Positions 33,320-42,448 are shown, counted from the stretch's first letter. The stretch: DNA of 64,000 nucleotides from CBDBBY01 sp965203215 (GCA_965203215.1 CBDBBY010000001.1:4216001-4280000), one strand, 5' to 3'. A program made the numbers and translations. Notes: generated by a model from the letters alone, not told the origin.

Positions 33320-34603
33320 TCAGGCCGGTTGTGTCGCCGCCTGTCCGGCGGCCGGCTGCTCGATGCCGTAGGCCTTCATCATGCGGATCCAGCGCGGGGC
33401 ATTCCTGCGCGCCATGATCTCCTGGTAGTCGGTTCCGGGATCCGCGTAGGGCTTCCGGTTCTTCAGGACCGCATGGATCACGCGGACCAGCTTGTGGGCG
33501 GTGGCGAAGACGGCCTGCTTGTGGCTCTTCCTCGCCCTGAGGGCGCGGAAGTGGCTGTGGAACTGGCAGTCCTTGGTTCGGGAGGCGGCGTGCGCGCACT
33601 CGACGAGGACCCTCCGGAGCGCCGGATTGCCCTTCCGGGCGCGTCCGCTCCGCCGCCGGCCGCCGCTCTCGTTGTTGCCCGGACAGAGCCCGGCCCATGC
33701 GGCGCAGTGCGCGTGCGAAGCGAACATGCCGATGTCGGGGCCGAGTTCGGCCAGGATGGCGCCCGCCGCCGCGGCCCCGATCCCGGGGATGGTCTGCAGC
33801 AGGCGCAGCGACTGCGCGTCCTCGCGGTTCTTGGCGAGTTCGCTGTGGAGGGCGCGTTCGCAGTCCGCCATCACGCGCGCCGCCCGGTCGTGCTGGTCGA
33901 GAAGATCTTTGAGCGCCGCCCGGGCATGCGGGTGCAGCTCAAGGGACAGGACGCCCTCCAGATCGGACCGCTTGCGCGTGACATGGGACGTGAGACCGGC
34001 CAGGATGTCGCCCGTCGGCAAGCCTTCGGCAAGGCCGTCGAGGATGCGCCGCCCGTTCTTGCCGAAGATGTCGGAGAGCACGCCGCCCACCCGCAGGCCG
34101 GCGCGGTCGACCAGCTTGTGCGCCCGGTTGCGGAACCGCGCCCGATCCTCGGCCGCCTGCCGCCGGTGCCGGCTCAGCGCCCGCAACTCCCGGTACCGCT
34201 TCGGAAGGACAAGGCTCGGACGGGCCAGCCCGAACTGGCAGACCCGCGCCAGCCACACGCTGTCCCCGACATCCGTCTTGCGCCCGCGGACCTGCTTGAC
34301 GTGCTGCGCGTTCAGAACCAGCGGCCGGATGCCCGCCGCCTCGAGCGCGTCCAGCGGAGCCTCCCAGTAGATCCCGGTCGCCTCCATCGCCGCCGCCGTC
34401 ACCTTGCAGCCCGAAAGCCAGTCCGCCATCTCCCGGAAGCCCCGGGCCGCGGCCGGAAAGGTCCGCGTGGCGACCTCCCCGTCCTCGCCGCAGCCCTTCC
34501 AGACCCGCACCGACGCCGTGATCGACAGCTTATGGACGTCCAAGCCCGCCGCGCAGGGATGGACGACATTCATGTTGTCCGGCGACGCTTCATCAATTAT
34601 CAT
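33320..34603 (-). CDS. IS110-family transposase (DEDD recombinase)
   Basis: A 427-residue IS110-type recombinase. The RuvC-like N-terminal domain shows CAAGLDVHKLSITA (Asp), AAMEATGIYWE (Glu) and GRKTDVGDS (two Asp), the DEDD set. The C-terminal transposase_20 domain has LLQTIPGIGAAAAGAILAEL and the GNPALRRVLVECAHAAS segment expected to carry the catalytic serine. ATG 34603 has AAGGAG ~9 nt upstream; the open frame upstream is non-homologous. The element appears intact and may be active with a non-coding guide RNA. Confidence 0.9.
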   Translation of the reverse strand: MIIDEASPDNMNVVHPCAAGLDVHKLSITASVRVWKGCGEDGEVATRTFPAAARGFREMADWLSGCKVTAAAMEATGIYWEAPLDALEAAGIRPLVLNAQHVKQVRGRKTDVGDSVWLARVCQFGLARPSLVLPKRYRELRALSRHRRQAAEDRARFRNRAHKLVDRAGLRVGGVLSDIFGKNGRRILDGLAEGLPTGDILAGLTSHVTRKRSDLEGVLSLELHPHARAALKDLLDQHDRAARVMADCERALHSELAKNREDAQSLRLLQTIPGIGAAAAGAILAELGPDIGMFASHAHCAAWAGLCPGNNESGGRRRSGRARKGNPALRRVLVECAHAASRTKDCQFHSHFRALRARKSHKQAVFATAHKLVRVIHAVLKNRKPYADPGTDYQEIMARRNAPRWIRMMKAYGIEQPAAGQAATQPA

Positions 34604-34935
34604 GCCGCTTGCTCCTTGTTCCAAAGGGGTTGAAGGCGGAAGCGGAGGACGCGGCGGAAGGCCGCCACGCGGCCGGCAAGCGGGCGCGGGTCGATTTGGC
34701 ATGCGTCCACGGCCTGGCGGCCGGGTACAATCGGGGGTTCGATGCCGCCGCGTCCGGGACAGTTTTTTGAGCGGGAACACAGTCACCGAAAATAAGACGT
34801 CCACTTTGTCCGCTTCCGCCGCGCATCTTCGACGATCCCGCAGGAAATCGCCACCCGGAGCGCGCCGCCGCCCCGGAACCCGTTTCATGGTCGGGGGCGG
34901 GCGGCCAAAGGCCGACCATGTGGGTTTTTAGGGAT
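34604..34935 (-). ncRNA. Candidate bridge-RNA region of the IS110 element
   Basis: The ~330 nt upstream of the recombinase ORF is GC-rich, non-coding by appearance and rich in self-complementary blocks, for example GGTCGG with CCGACC at 34890-34918 and GCGGCGGAAGGCCGCC at 34650-34665. In IS110/IS621-type elements the guide (bridge) RNA is made from such an end. No structure prediction was run. Confidence 0.3.
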
Positions 34936-35372
34936 TAAGACTTGACCCTGTTGATCAAATCCTATTCGATTTGCCCATTATGCAAAAGATAGGCCACCAT
35001 GTGCAGGTCGAAGTCAAATCACTGCGTCGCTACGAAGACTTCGCGGCGGATGTCAAAGGCCGTCCGGTCGTTTGTCGGGTTCAAGGTTGACAAAAGTTGC
35101 CACATCTTGGCGAGGCCACTCAACATCTAGGCGAATCTTCTGAATTTTCGTTCGAGCTCTAAGCCAACAGCCGACGCACGTGAAAGCCGCTGACGCCCAT
35201 CAGCCGCTTGCCTCTTGGGTCTTGGGCGGTATCTACGTGCTGGACTACCGTGCCTTCTCGGCATCCTCCAACACACGCAGCTCTCGGAACGCCGAAATCG
35301 AACGATGCACGAAAACGCAATGCAAACTTCACCGAAATACATGAAACGCACCCGATAGCGAACAGCTTGGGA
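34936..35372. other. Region between the IS110 element and the helicase gene
   Basis: About 440 nt. It contains a 36-codon ORF (34980-35090) on the plus strand that could be the tail of a gene cut by the insertion (ends KGRPVVCRVQG), and then the dispersed repeat copy B. I see no certain promoter. Confidence 0.35.
35280..35352. repeat. Dispersed ~73-bp repeat, copy B
   Basis: Matches copy A at 16968-17040 with the same ordered blocks (TCGGAAC, CCGAAATCG, ACATGAAACGCAC) and small indels. It ends about 20 nt before the start of the large helicase gene, so it may overlap that gene's promoter or leader. Confidence 0.5.
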
Positions 35373-38300
35373 ATGGATACCGCCGCACGCATAAGACGCC
35401 CGCATTTTCTGGATCGATGTGTCTCCATCGATCTTGAAGTCGATCCCGCGAAGGCAAAGATATTCGCCTTCGCGGCTGTGGCGCGAAATGCTGAGAAGCC
35501 AAGCTTGGTCGTGAAAGGCAATGTCGACCAAGGTTTGCGGAGGCTGGATGCTTTTTGCCGAGGCTTTGACCATGTCATTGGACACAACATCCTGCGTCAC
35601 GACTTGCCGCATCTGGCGGCGGTGTCACCCAAATTCGCGCGTTTGGCAGAGGCGCCGATCGATACGCTTTGGCTCAATCCGCTGGCATTTCCTCGCAACC
35701 CCTACCACCACCTTGTCAAGCACTACCAAGACGGTCGACTGCAAACAGGGAATGTGCAGGTTCCCGAGTTTGATGCACGGTTGGTGTTCGAGGTTCTTGA
35801 GAACCAGATCAAGGAATTCCGGCAGCTCAACGAGCAGTCGGCAGATGCTCTGATCGCCTATCACTACCTGTGCTGCCGCGGTCCGCAAAGCTGCGGCTTT
35901 GACAGGCTATTCTCGCAAATTCGCAGCTCCGCAGTTCCGGCGCGGAGCAAAGCTTGGCGCGCAATTCGCAGATTGCTCGCTTCTTCTGCATGCTCCGAGA
36001 TGGTGGAGCGCACCCTTGAGCAACTCGACGACGCGCGTCTCTACTGGCCTATGGCCTATGCTCTGTCGTGGATTTCAGTGGCGGGCGGAGACTCGGTCAT
36101 GCCGCCCTGGGTCCGCGCTCAGTTCCGGGATGCGTCGCGCATCGTGAAAACCCTGAGAGATTCCAACTGCGGCGATTCCAACTGCAACTATTGCCGAACA
36201 AGCAATGATCCCAAACAGGCTCTACGCCGCTGGTTCGGGTTTGAAGACTTCCGGCCGGAGCCCATCGACGAGTTCGGCCGCCCGCTGCAGGAACGGATTG
36301 TTGAAAGTGCGATGCGGGGAGAGAGCCTTCTGGGGATTCTGCCTACAGGCACCGGCAAGTCCATCTGCTACCAAATTCCGGCACTCTCCCAATTTGACAA
36401 GACCGGCGCCCTCACGGTCGTCATATCGCCGCTTGTCGCGCTCATGGCGGACCAAATCCAAGGGTTGGCGCGAGCAGGCATCTCCTCAGCAGTCACGATC
36501 AATGGAATGCTGTCTCTGCCGGAGCGCCACGACGCCTTGGACAAGGTGCGGCTGGGGGATGCGGCAATTCTGCTGATTTCACCGGAGCAGTTGCGGAGCA
36601 CCTCGGTGCGTTCCGTGCTCGCCCAGCGCGAGGTCGGATTGTGGGTCTTGGACGAAGCTCATTGCGTCTCGAAGTGGGGTCATGATTTTCGACCCGACTA
36701 TCGGTACGTCGGACGATTCATAAAGGAACAATCAGGCGACCAGACCGCGCAGGTGCTATGTCTTACCGCCACCGCGAAACCCGATGTCGTTAAAGACATC
36801 CGCGGGCACTTCAGAGAGAGGCTCGGGCTTGAACTGACCTTGCATGACGGCGGAGCCTCGCGTTCGAACTTGAGCTTCTTGGTGCTGCCAACCCAGAAGT
36901 CCACCAAAATGGCCGACATCCTCGATATTGTGGAAAGCCATCTGCCGGCGAGCGGGGCTTCCGGAGCGGTTGTTTACTGCGCCACGCGCAGCGCCACGGA
37001 ACGGGTGGCAGAATTTCTGAAGCAGCAAGGCCTTGCTGCCGAACGCTTTCACGCAGGACTCTCCGCGGAAGAAAAGCGCGATATCCAGGAAGCCTTCAGG
37101 GTTGGCGACCTGCGCGTCATCGCGGCCACCAACGCGTTCGGCATGGGCATCGACAAGCCGGACATCCGCCTCGTAGTCCACGGCGACATCCCCGGCTCCC
37201 TTGAAAACTATCTTCAGGAAGCCGGTCGGGCTGGACGCGACCGGAACCCGGCTCAGTGCGTTCTTCTGTTCGACAAAGAAGACGTTGATCGCCAGTTCAG
37301 CTTGAGCGCCCGCTCGCGCTTGGCTCGACACGAAATAGGTGCAATCCTGAAGGCGCTGCGCAGGCTCGACGTCAAAACGCGGAAGAATGGGGAGGTGGTC
37401 GCCACGTCCGGCGAGATCGTGAAAGAAGAAAAAGACTACGATTTCCAGCGCGACAGCGCGACGGACGACACTCGGGTAAAGACCGCTGTGGCTTGGCTCG
37501 AAGAGTCGAAGCTTTTGAGGCGCGAGGAAAACCGCGTCCAGGTGTTTCCCGCCTCGTTGCTGGTTCGCAACCTCGACCAAGCAAAAACGATCCTTGATCA
37601 AGCGAAAATCAAGGACTCGCGGCGGCGACAACTATTGTGCATCGTCGAACACATCATCGATGCACACCCTGAAGAGGGCATTTCCACCGACGTGCTTGCT
37701 GGCGCAAGCGGTCTGCCCGGGCCGGCTCTGCGAAGGGCGCTCACCGATCTGGAAGCCTTGGGCATCGCCAATGACGATACGAATATCACGATTTTCGTTC
37801 ATGTCGGCATGGGGAACGCCTCGCGAGCGCGGTTTGAAGAAGCGTCGAAGCTCGAGGCCGATCTCGTCTCTCGATTGCGAGAAGAAGCCCCGGACGCCGA
37901 CGACGGCGAAAGAACGCCAGTCAATCTGGCGGCAATCAGCCAGATCCTTCGAGAAGCTGGCCACAGATCAGTGCGGCCGGATATCGTCGAGGGTCTTTTG
38001 CGGGGCATGGCGCAAGACGGCCGCGACATGGAGGGCGGGCGCGGCAACCTGCACATACGGAAAGCCTCGCGCGGAAGCTTCTTCGTGCGGTTGCAGCGTC
38101 AATGGTCTGTCGTCGAAAAGACCGCAGAAATCCGCCGCAATGGGGCCGAGCGACTTTTGTCGCACCTGATCGAGAAGGTCCCGCAAGGTATTCGGGGAAA
38201 AGATATCCCAGTGGAAACGACATTGGGTGGTCTGCTGGCCGCTATCAATGGCGACGCCATGCTTCGAGCTGAAGTCAGCGATCCGAACAAATTGATGGAC

Positions 38301-40487
38301 CGTGCACTGCTGTGGTTGCACGAACAGCAGGTCGTCACCCTCGGCAAAGGGCTGTCGGTATTCCGTCCCGCCATAACAATCCATCTCGACCCCAAGGGCG
38401 GGAACTTCACCGTTCAGAACTTCACCCCGCTTGAGGAGCACTATACCGAGCAAACAATCCAGACGCATGTCATGGCCGCGTATGCCGAGAAGGGTCTCGA
38501 ACGCATTGAAGAAGCCGAAAGACTGGCATCCGACTATTTCGTCCTGGAGCGGGGTTCATTCATGCGCCGCTGGATGCCGGGACGAGGAACCGAGTTTCGT
38601 CGGCAAGCGACAGGGGAAACTTGGGACCGCATTGTCGGATCGTTGGGCAATGCTACTCAGGAACGCATAGTCCGCGACGAGCGCGAGCAGACCAATGTTC
38701 TTGTTCTGGCGGGTCCGGGTTCGGGCAAGACCCGCGTCTTGGTGCATCGCATTGCCTATCTGGTCAAGATCAAGCGGGAAGACCCGAACGGCATTCTCGT
38801 GCTGGCCTACAATCGCCATGCCGCCGCTGAAATCCGCGAAAGACTGCGGATATTGGTTGGAGACGAAGCGCGCTTCGTGACGGTTTCCACGATCCATTCC
38901 CTCGCAATGCGTTTGGTGGGAGCAAGCTTTGCCGGGAATGCCGCTGCTGAGAACGCGGACTTCAGCAGCCTCTTGATGGAAGCCGTCGGGCTGTTGCGCG
39001 GCGACGGAATGGACAAGATCGCCGCGGAGTCTTTGCGAGACACTTTGATACAGGGCTACCGGTGGCTCCTCGTCGACGAATACCAGGACGTCGGACCGGA
39101 AGAGTATGCGTTTATTTCCGCCGTTGCAGGTCGGAGCCTCGATGACCCGGACCTTCGCATCAGTCTCTTCGCGGTCGGTGACGACGATCAGAACATATAC
39201 TCGTTCGCCGGCGCCTCGATCCGGTACATTCGGAAGTTCGAGGAGGACTATTCCGCCAAACCTGTCTTTCTGACGGAAAACTACCGATCAGCGGGAAACA
39301 TCATCAGCGCCGCGAATGCCGTTATTGAACATGCTGCGGTGAGAATGAAGACCGGTCACGACATCACTGTCGACCAGGCGCGACACCACGAAGCGCCGGG
39401 CGGTGAAATGACGGCTCTTGATCCGGTGGCTCAAGGACGCGTCCAAATCCTCGAGTGTCCGCAAGGCGACGATGCCCAAGCGATGGCTGCGCTCAATGAA
39501 CTCGTGCGGCTGTCCCGCATGATTCCTGGCTGGACTTGGTCAAAAGCCGCCGTCATCTCGCGAAAATGGAGCAGGCTGGCTCCAGTCCGCGACTTCGCGG
39601 AGGCGCTGAACGTCCCGGTCGAGGTTGCCAATGAACGGCTGCCGGGCCTGTGGCGGATGCGCGAAATGCAAGCGTTCATCGACGCGCTTCGCGAGTACCG
39701 GAGCGGTGTGGTTTCAGTGTCTGGTCTGACCGATATTCTTAACACCATCCCAAGCTCTCGCTGGACTGATCGGATCGGCGAGGGAGTGGGCTTGCTCGCT
39801 CGCGAGATCAATGACCGCAGTCTCCCTGCTGCGGATGTCATCGAATGGTTGGCTGAATGGTCCAGGGAGTCGTGGAGCGAGCAGCGCGGTCTGAAGCTTC
39901 TGACGGCACATCGCGCGAAGGGGCTCGAGTTCGACGATGTGGTGATTCTCGACGGAGGATGGGAGCGTCTCTCCCGGAACGAGGATGTAGATGCTCCCAG
40001 ACGGCTGTTCTATGTGGCAATGACCCGTGCGCGGCGGAATCTCGTAGTGATGAGCAATGACAACCACGAGTATCTTCCCACGCAATCAACGGCGATCGTC
40101 AGTCGGTCTGTAGCTCCCGACCTTTCTGCCTTCCCCGGTCCGAGGCGGTATTTTCAATCTGCCGATGCCGGCATGGTTGATCTGTCCTTCGCTGGCCGCA
40201 TACACCAGAACCATCCAGCGCTGAACGCCATTGAAGACGCTCGGTCCGGAGACCCGATAACCTTGGTTCATGAGCGAGACCGGTGGCACATGAAAGACGC
40301 GACGGGCCGCAACCTCGGCCGCATGGCCAAGCGCTTCGCACCGCCGGCCGGTACTAAGTTTCTGCGCGGCGAGGTCGCAGCGATCCTTCAGCAGCGCAAA
40401 GAAGATGGCGACGAAGCGTTTCACCACATGCGCAGGCGCGATGCTTGGGAGGTCGTCATACCCGAGTTGGTTTTTGAAGCAGTTTGA
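35373..40487 (+). CDS. Fusion of DEDD exonuclease-like, RecQ-type and UvrD/Rep-type helicase domains
   Basis: A 1704-residue protein. Residues ~15-170 look like a DnaQ-type 3'-5' exonuclease: CVSIDLE gives D-x-E and VIGHNILRHDLPHL gives the second Asp; a cysteine cluster (NCGDSNCNYC) follows near ~265. Residues ~300-640 are a RecQ-family SF2 helicase: LPTGTGKSICYQ, VLDEAHCVSKWGHDFRPDYR, ATNAFGMGIDKPDIRLVVHG, QEAGRAGRDRNP. Residues ~1100-1600 are an SF1 UvrD/Rep helicase: LAGPGSGKTRVL, LLVDEYQDVGPEE, TAHRAKGLEFDDVV, YVAMTRARRNL. All ATPase motifs are intact. It probably unwinds and trims DNA in repair or defence. Start ATG 35373 is chosen where homology begins; the frame is open to 35208. Confidence 0.85.
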   Translation: MDTAARIRRPHFLDRCVSIDLEVDPAKAKIFAFAAVARNAEKPSLVVKGNVDQGLRRLDAFCRGFDHVIGHNILRHDLPHLAAVSPKFARLAEAPIDTLWLNPLAFPRNPYHHLVKHYQDGRLQTGNVQVPEFDARLVFEVLENQIKEFRQLNEQSADALIAYHYLCCRGPQSCGFDRLFSQIRSSAVPARSKAWRAIRRLLASSACSEMVERTLEQLDDARLYWPMAYALSWISVAGGDSVMPPWVRAQFRDASRIVKTLRDSNCGDSNCNYCRTSNDPKQALRRWFGFEDFRPEPIDEFGRPLQERIVESAMRGESLLGILPTGTGKSICYQIPALSQFDKTGALTVVISPLVALMADQIQGLARAGISSAVTINGMLSLPERHDALDKVRLGDAAILLISPEQLRSTSVRSVLAQREVGLWVLDEAHCVSKWGHDFRPDYRYVGRFIKEQSGDQTAQVLCLTATAKPDVVKDIRGHFRERLGLELTLHDGGASRSNLSFLVLPTQKSTKMADILDIVESHLPASGASGAVVYCATRSATERVAEFLKQQGLAAERFHAGLSAEEKRDIQEAFRVGDLRVIAATNAFGMGIDKPDIRLVVHGDIPGSLENYLQEAGRAGRDRNPAQCVLLFDKEDVDRQFSLSARSRLARHEIGAILKALRRLDVKTRKNGEVVATSGEIVKEEKDYDFQRDSATDDTRVKTAVAWLEESKLLRREENRVQVFPASLLVRNLDQAKTILDQAKIKDSRRRQLLCIVEHIIDAHPEEGISTDVLAGASGLPGPALRRALTDLEALGIANDDTNITIFVHVGMGNASRARFEEASKLEADLVSRLREEAPDADDGERTPVNLAAISQILREAGHRSVRPDIVEGLLRGMAQDGRDMEGGRGNLHIRKASRGSFFVRLQRQWSVVEKTAEIRRNGAERLLSHLIEKVPQGIRGKDIPVETTLGGLLAAINGDAMLRAEVSDPNKLMDRALLWLHEQQVVTLGKGLSVFRPAITIHLDPKGGNFTVQNFTPLEEHYTEQTIQTHVMAAYAEKGLERIEEAERLASDYFVLERGSFMRRWMPGRGTEFRRQATGETWDRIVGSLGNATQERIVRDEREQTNVLVLAGPGSGKTRVLVHRIAYLVKIKREDPNGILVLAYNRHAAAEIRERLRILVGDEARFVTVSTIHSLAMRLVGASFAGNAAAENADFSSLLMEAVGLLRGDGMDKIAAESLRDTLIQGYRWLLVDEYQDVGPEEYAFISAVAGRSLDDPDLRISLFAVGDDDQNIYSFAGASIRYIRKFEEDYSAKPVFLTENYRSAGNIISAANAVIEHAAVRMKTGHDITVDQARHHEAPGGEMTALDPVAQGRVQILECPQGDDAQAMAALNELVRLSRMIPGWTWSKAAVISRKWSRLAPVRDFAEALNVPVEVANERLPGLWRMREMQAFIDALREYRSGVVSVSGLTDILNTIPSSRWTDRIGEGVGLLAREINDRSLPAADVIEWLAEWSRESWSEQRGLKLLTAHRAKGLEFDDVVILDGGWERLSRNEDVDAPRRLFYVAMTRARRNLVVMSNDNHEYLPTQSTAIVSRSVAPDLSAFPGPRRYFQSADAGMVDLSFAGRIHQNHPALNAIEDARSGDPITLVHERDRWHMKDATGRNLGRMAKRFAPPAGTKFLRGEVAAILQQRKEDGDEAFHHMRRRDAWEVVIPELVFEAV

Positions 40488-40653
40488 ACTTCAGCAACTG
40501 AAGCGAACACGCAACAGACGAAACCTCCTCGCAATTGGGATTCAAATCTTCGCCTCGGCCTGTCGCGCTATGCGCTTCAGCCCTCAGCGAGGGTTGGCGT
40601 GCGCCCGGAAACCTCGGCTCGACTGACGACCGACGCCGGCGGTCCATCAAGTG

Positions 40654-40788
40654 CTACCGCATGGGGACTTTCGCGTTCAGCAGCCGCAGCGCCTGATCCT
40701 GAATCGGCGACGAGGGGATGCCGAATGCTGGCTTGTCCGCCCCCGAGGCGAGCGCTCCGCCTTTGCGACGGGGGAGTCCCGGACCGGG
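40654..40788 (-). pseudogene. IS1634-type transposase remnant (C-terminus)
   Basis: On the minus strand PVRDSPVAKAERSP, then after a frame change GIPSSPIQDQALRLLNAKVPMR, correspond to the C-terminal end of the IS1634 transposase at 28967-29212 (PVRDSPVAKAERSP and ASPTPIQKQALKLLNANIPM). An internal deletion joins the two parts. The remnant is cut at 40789 by an IS21-type end. Confidence 0.7.
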
Positions 40789-40818
40789 TGTCAATGCTAA
40801 AGCAGAATTCCCAAGTGT
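40789..40818. repeat. Solo IS21-type left end
   Basis: Begins TGTCAATGCTAAAGCAGAAT and continues TCCC, matching the left end of the IS21 element at 43148 with few changes. No istA or istB follows; unrelated sequence begins after about 30 nt. It is a footprint of a deleted element. Confidence 0.6.
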
Positions 40819-40894
40819 TTGCTTGGAGAAAGATGCACTTCTTCCTGTTTTACAGGAATTTGGCACCCGGATCCCCATTTTTTGATTCAACCGC

Positions 40895-41953
40895 CTATGT
40901 CTTGCGCATCTCATTTACCCTTGCACGTGTCCGCGCGGTTGCCTCCTCGGTGCCATCGTGGAACGTGCCGAACCACTTGTCGCACGGCACTTCCGGTTCA
41001 CCATAGTTGCATTCGAAATATCGGTGATGCAGCTGATGAAAGAAGTCGCCCACCTTCAATCCCGCATCGTTTCCGTCGCCGGGCGCAATTGCTTCATAGC
41101 CCGCATGGGAACTTATTGCGAGCAGCACCTTCATTTGCAACTGGAAGATGAAGTGGACCGGATGGGACGCAAGAACAACATGGATCAGAGCGGAACTGAG
41201 GTATCCGATGTGTTCGACCGGGTGCATGGACATGCCTGACCATGGGCCGACATTGACGTTGCGGTGATGTAGCGAATGGACTTTCGTGTAAAGCGGTCCC
41301 CAATGCAGCAGGCGATGAATCCAATAGAAATGGAAAACGCCGTACATAGGCAGAAGCACAAACCACAGAATGAACCAAACCGGATGCTGGGCAAAGCTGA
41401 GTGTTGGAATATAGCCGTTGGCGTATGCCCAAAGCCCGGCCACTTCGTAGGCCGTCCAGATGGTAACCCCGCTTGAGATTGACCAGAAAACATTGTCTCG
41501 GAACTGACTGTTGAACGTGAACAGAGCGTTTTTCTTGTGGAAGGGGCGCGCGTCGTACCGCAGGTGGTTCCCCTGCCGTTTGAAGGTATAGAGGTACAAG
41601 TGCATGCCCCCGGCCAGCAGCACCATCAACGCAAGATTGCGAAGATAGACCAGAGCCACCCAATCGAACGAAAAAGTCCGCGCTGTTTCCAAGGATGGAG
41701 ACAGGTGCAGCCAAGTCAAGGCAGACACGGCGACAACGATCAGCCGGTCGGTGATAGGCAGCCAGGAATTGTAAAGCACTTTCAGAGCGTTTATCGGCCG
41801 ATGCGACAGATTGAAGGCCGATTCATCCTTGAGTGGAAGATCCGGGGTCCAATTCCAAGTTTTTTTGCTTGGAAGCGTTACGCCGGGGTTGGCGTGATTT
41901 GGAACGTTTGCGGTTTTGTTTGCCACTTTATGCCTATTTGCCGCCGGAGCCAT
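40895..41953 (-). CDS. Sterol desaturase/fatty-acid hydroxylase family membrane protein
   Basis: A 352-residue integral membrane di-iron enzyme. The eight-histidine pattern is visible: HRLLH (~residue 218), VHSLHHRNVN (~231) and FHQLHHRYFECNYG (~310), with several hydrophobic helices before them. Family members hydroxylate or desaturate sterols, fatty acids or carotenoids using O2. The start overlaps the stop of a small upstream ORF by 20 nt, so it is the last gene of a three-ORF unit. Substrate unknown. Confidence 0.85.
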   Translation of the reverse strand: MAPAANRHKVANKTANVPNHANPGVTLPSKKTWNWTPDLPLKDESAFNLSHRPINALKVLYNSWLPITDRLIVVAVSALTWLHLSPSLETARTFSFDWVALVYLRNLALMVLLAGGMHLYLYTFKRQGNHLRYDARPFHKKNALFTFNSQFRDNVFWSISSGVTIWTAYEVAGLWAYANGYIPTLSFAQHPVWFILWFVLLPMYGVFHFYWIHRLLHWGPLYTKVHSLHHRNVNVGPWSGMSMHPVEHIGYLSSALIHVVLASHPVHFIFQLQMKVLLAISSHAGYEAIAPGDGNDAGLKVGDFFHQLHHRYFECNYGEPEVPCDKWFGTFHDGTEEATARTRARVNEMRKT

Positions 41954-42086
41954 ACTTTGCCGAAGTGTCTCGGAAGGTATTCAATTCGTCAGGTTCCACC
42001 TGGTTGATGACTTGGCCGCAAGGGAAACTGCCATTCCGCAATCTGGACTGGAACATTGACAGCGCTTCGATGCGTTGCTGCTTCAT
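41934..42086 (-). CDS. Small ORF coupled to the desaturase gene
   Basis: A 50-residue peptide starting MKQQRIEALSMFQSRLRNGS and ending with a GSGGK tail. The frame is open up to 42146. Its composition is protein-like rather than the arginine-rich pattern of antisense shadows, and its stop lies inside the desaturase start region (20-nt overlap). No ribosome site is clear. Unknown function. Confidence 0.42.
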   Translation of the reverse strand: MKQQRIEALSMFQSRLRNGSFPCGQVINQVEPDELNTFRDTSAKYGSGGK

Positions 42087-42100
42087 TTGTTTCTGCGGTT

Positions 42101-42349
42101 TCAACACATCGCCGTAGGCGCAGGCATGGCGCGGAAACGCTGCCACAAGCCCATCGCCTCATCCGCGCTTTCATCAATTGCCCGCATCGCGCCATCCAAC
42201 GCATCTTTTTCCGTGGGATAATCCGCCAGAATTAGCCCGGCTGCAACAGAGGGATTGGGTGCGGCCGCGCGGATCTCGGCGAGCATCTGCAACCTTGCAA
42301 TGAGCGTGTCAATTCCGGCAGCAGCATTTGCGGCTTGCTCGCCGTTCAT
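42101..42349 (-). CDS. Small uncharacterised helical protein
   Basis: An 82-residue alanine-rich helical protein (IDTLIARLQMLAEIRAAAPN; DALDGAMRAIDESADEAMGL). The composition suggests a real product. It is first in a same-strand unit with a 50-residue ORF and the desaturase. The IS1634 element with its long direct repeat begins ~20 nt upstream of its start, so its native promoter region lies inside the duplicated 79 bp. Not recognised. Confidence 0.5.
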   Translation of the reverse strand: MNGEQAANAAAGIDTLIARLQMLAEIRAAAPNPSVAAGLILADYPTEKDALDGAMRAIDESADEAMGLWQRFRAMPAPTAMC

Positions 42350-42369
42350 TGCTTTAACTTCGGTCAGTT

Positions 42370-42448
42370 GAATTTTTCATTTGTGGCCCGTATGTCCGCA
42401 CCCGTCCGGTTTCTTTGGGCGGCTTGATGGCCAAAAGTGAATATTCTC
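42370..42448. repeat. 79-bp direct repeat, left copy (target duplication)
   Basis: Perfectly identical, as far as I can align by eye, to 46681-46759. It runs from GAATTTTTCATTTGTGGCCC to a TGAATATTCTC end, after which the inverted end CTGACTTCGACA of the IS1634-family element begins. Interpreted as a long target-site duplication. Confidence 0.85.

Larger units (their letters stand above)
33120..34935 (-). mobile_element. IS110-family element (approximate limits)
   Basis: The transposase is flanked by ~200-330 nt of non-coding sequence on each side. IS110 elements lack classical inverted repeats and target duplications, so the limits given are estimates from sequence character and the limits of neighbouring genes. 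The left side follows the PIN toxin gene and the right side lies before the helicase gene. Confidence 0.4.

Noticed and set aside
33161..34633. 490-codon plus-strand frame opposite the IS110 transposase
   Set aside because: Antisense shadow of a GC-rich gene; the transposase motifs are on the minus strand.
31866..35372. Genomic island integrated at tRNA-Phe
   Set aside because: No integrase gene and no repeat of the tRNA 3' end was found downstream.
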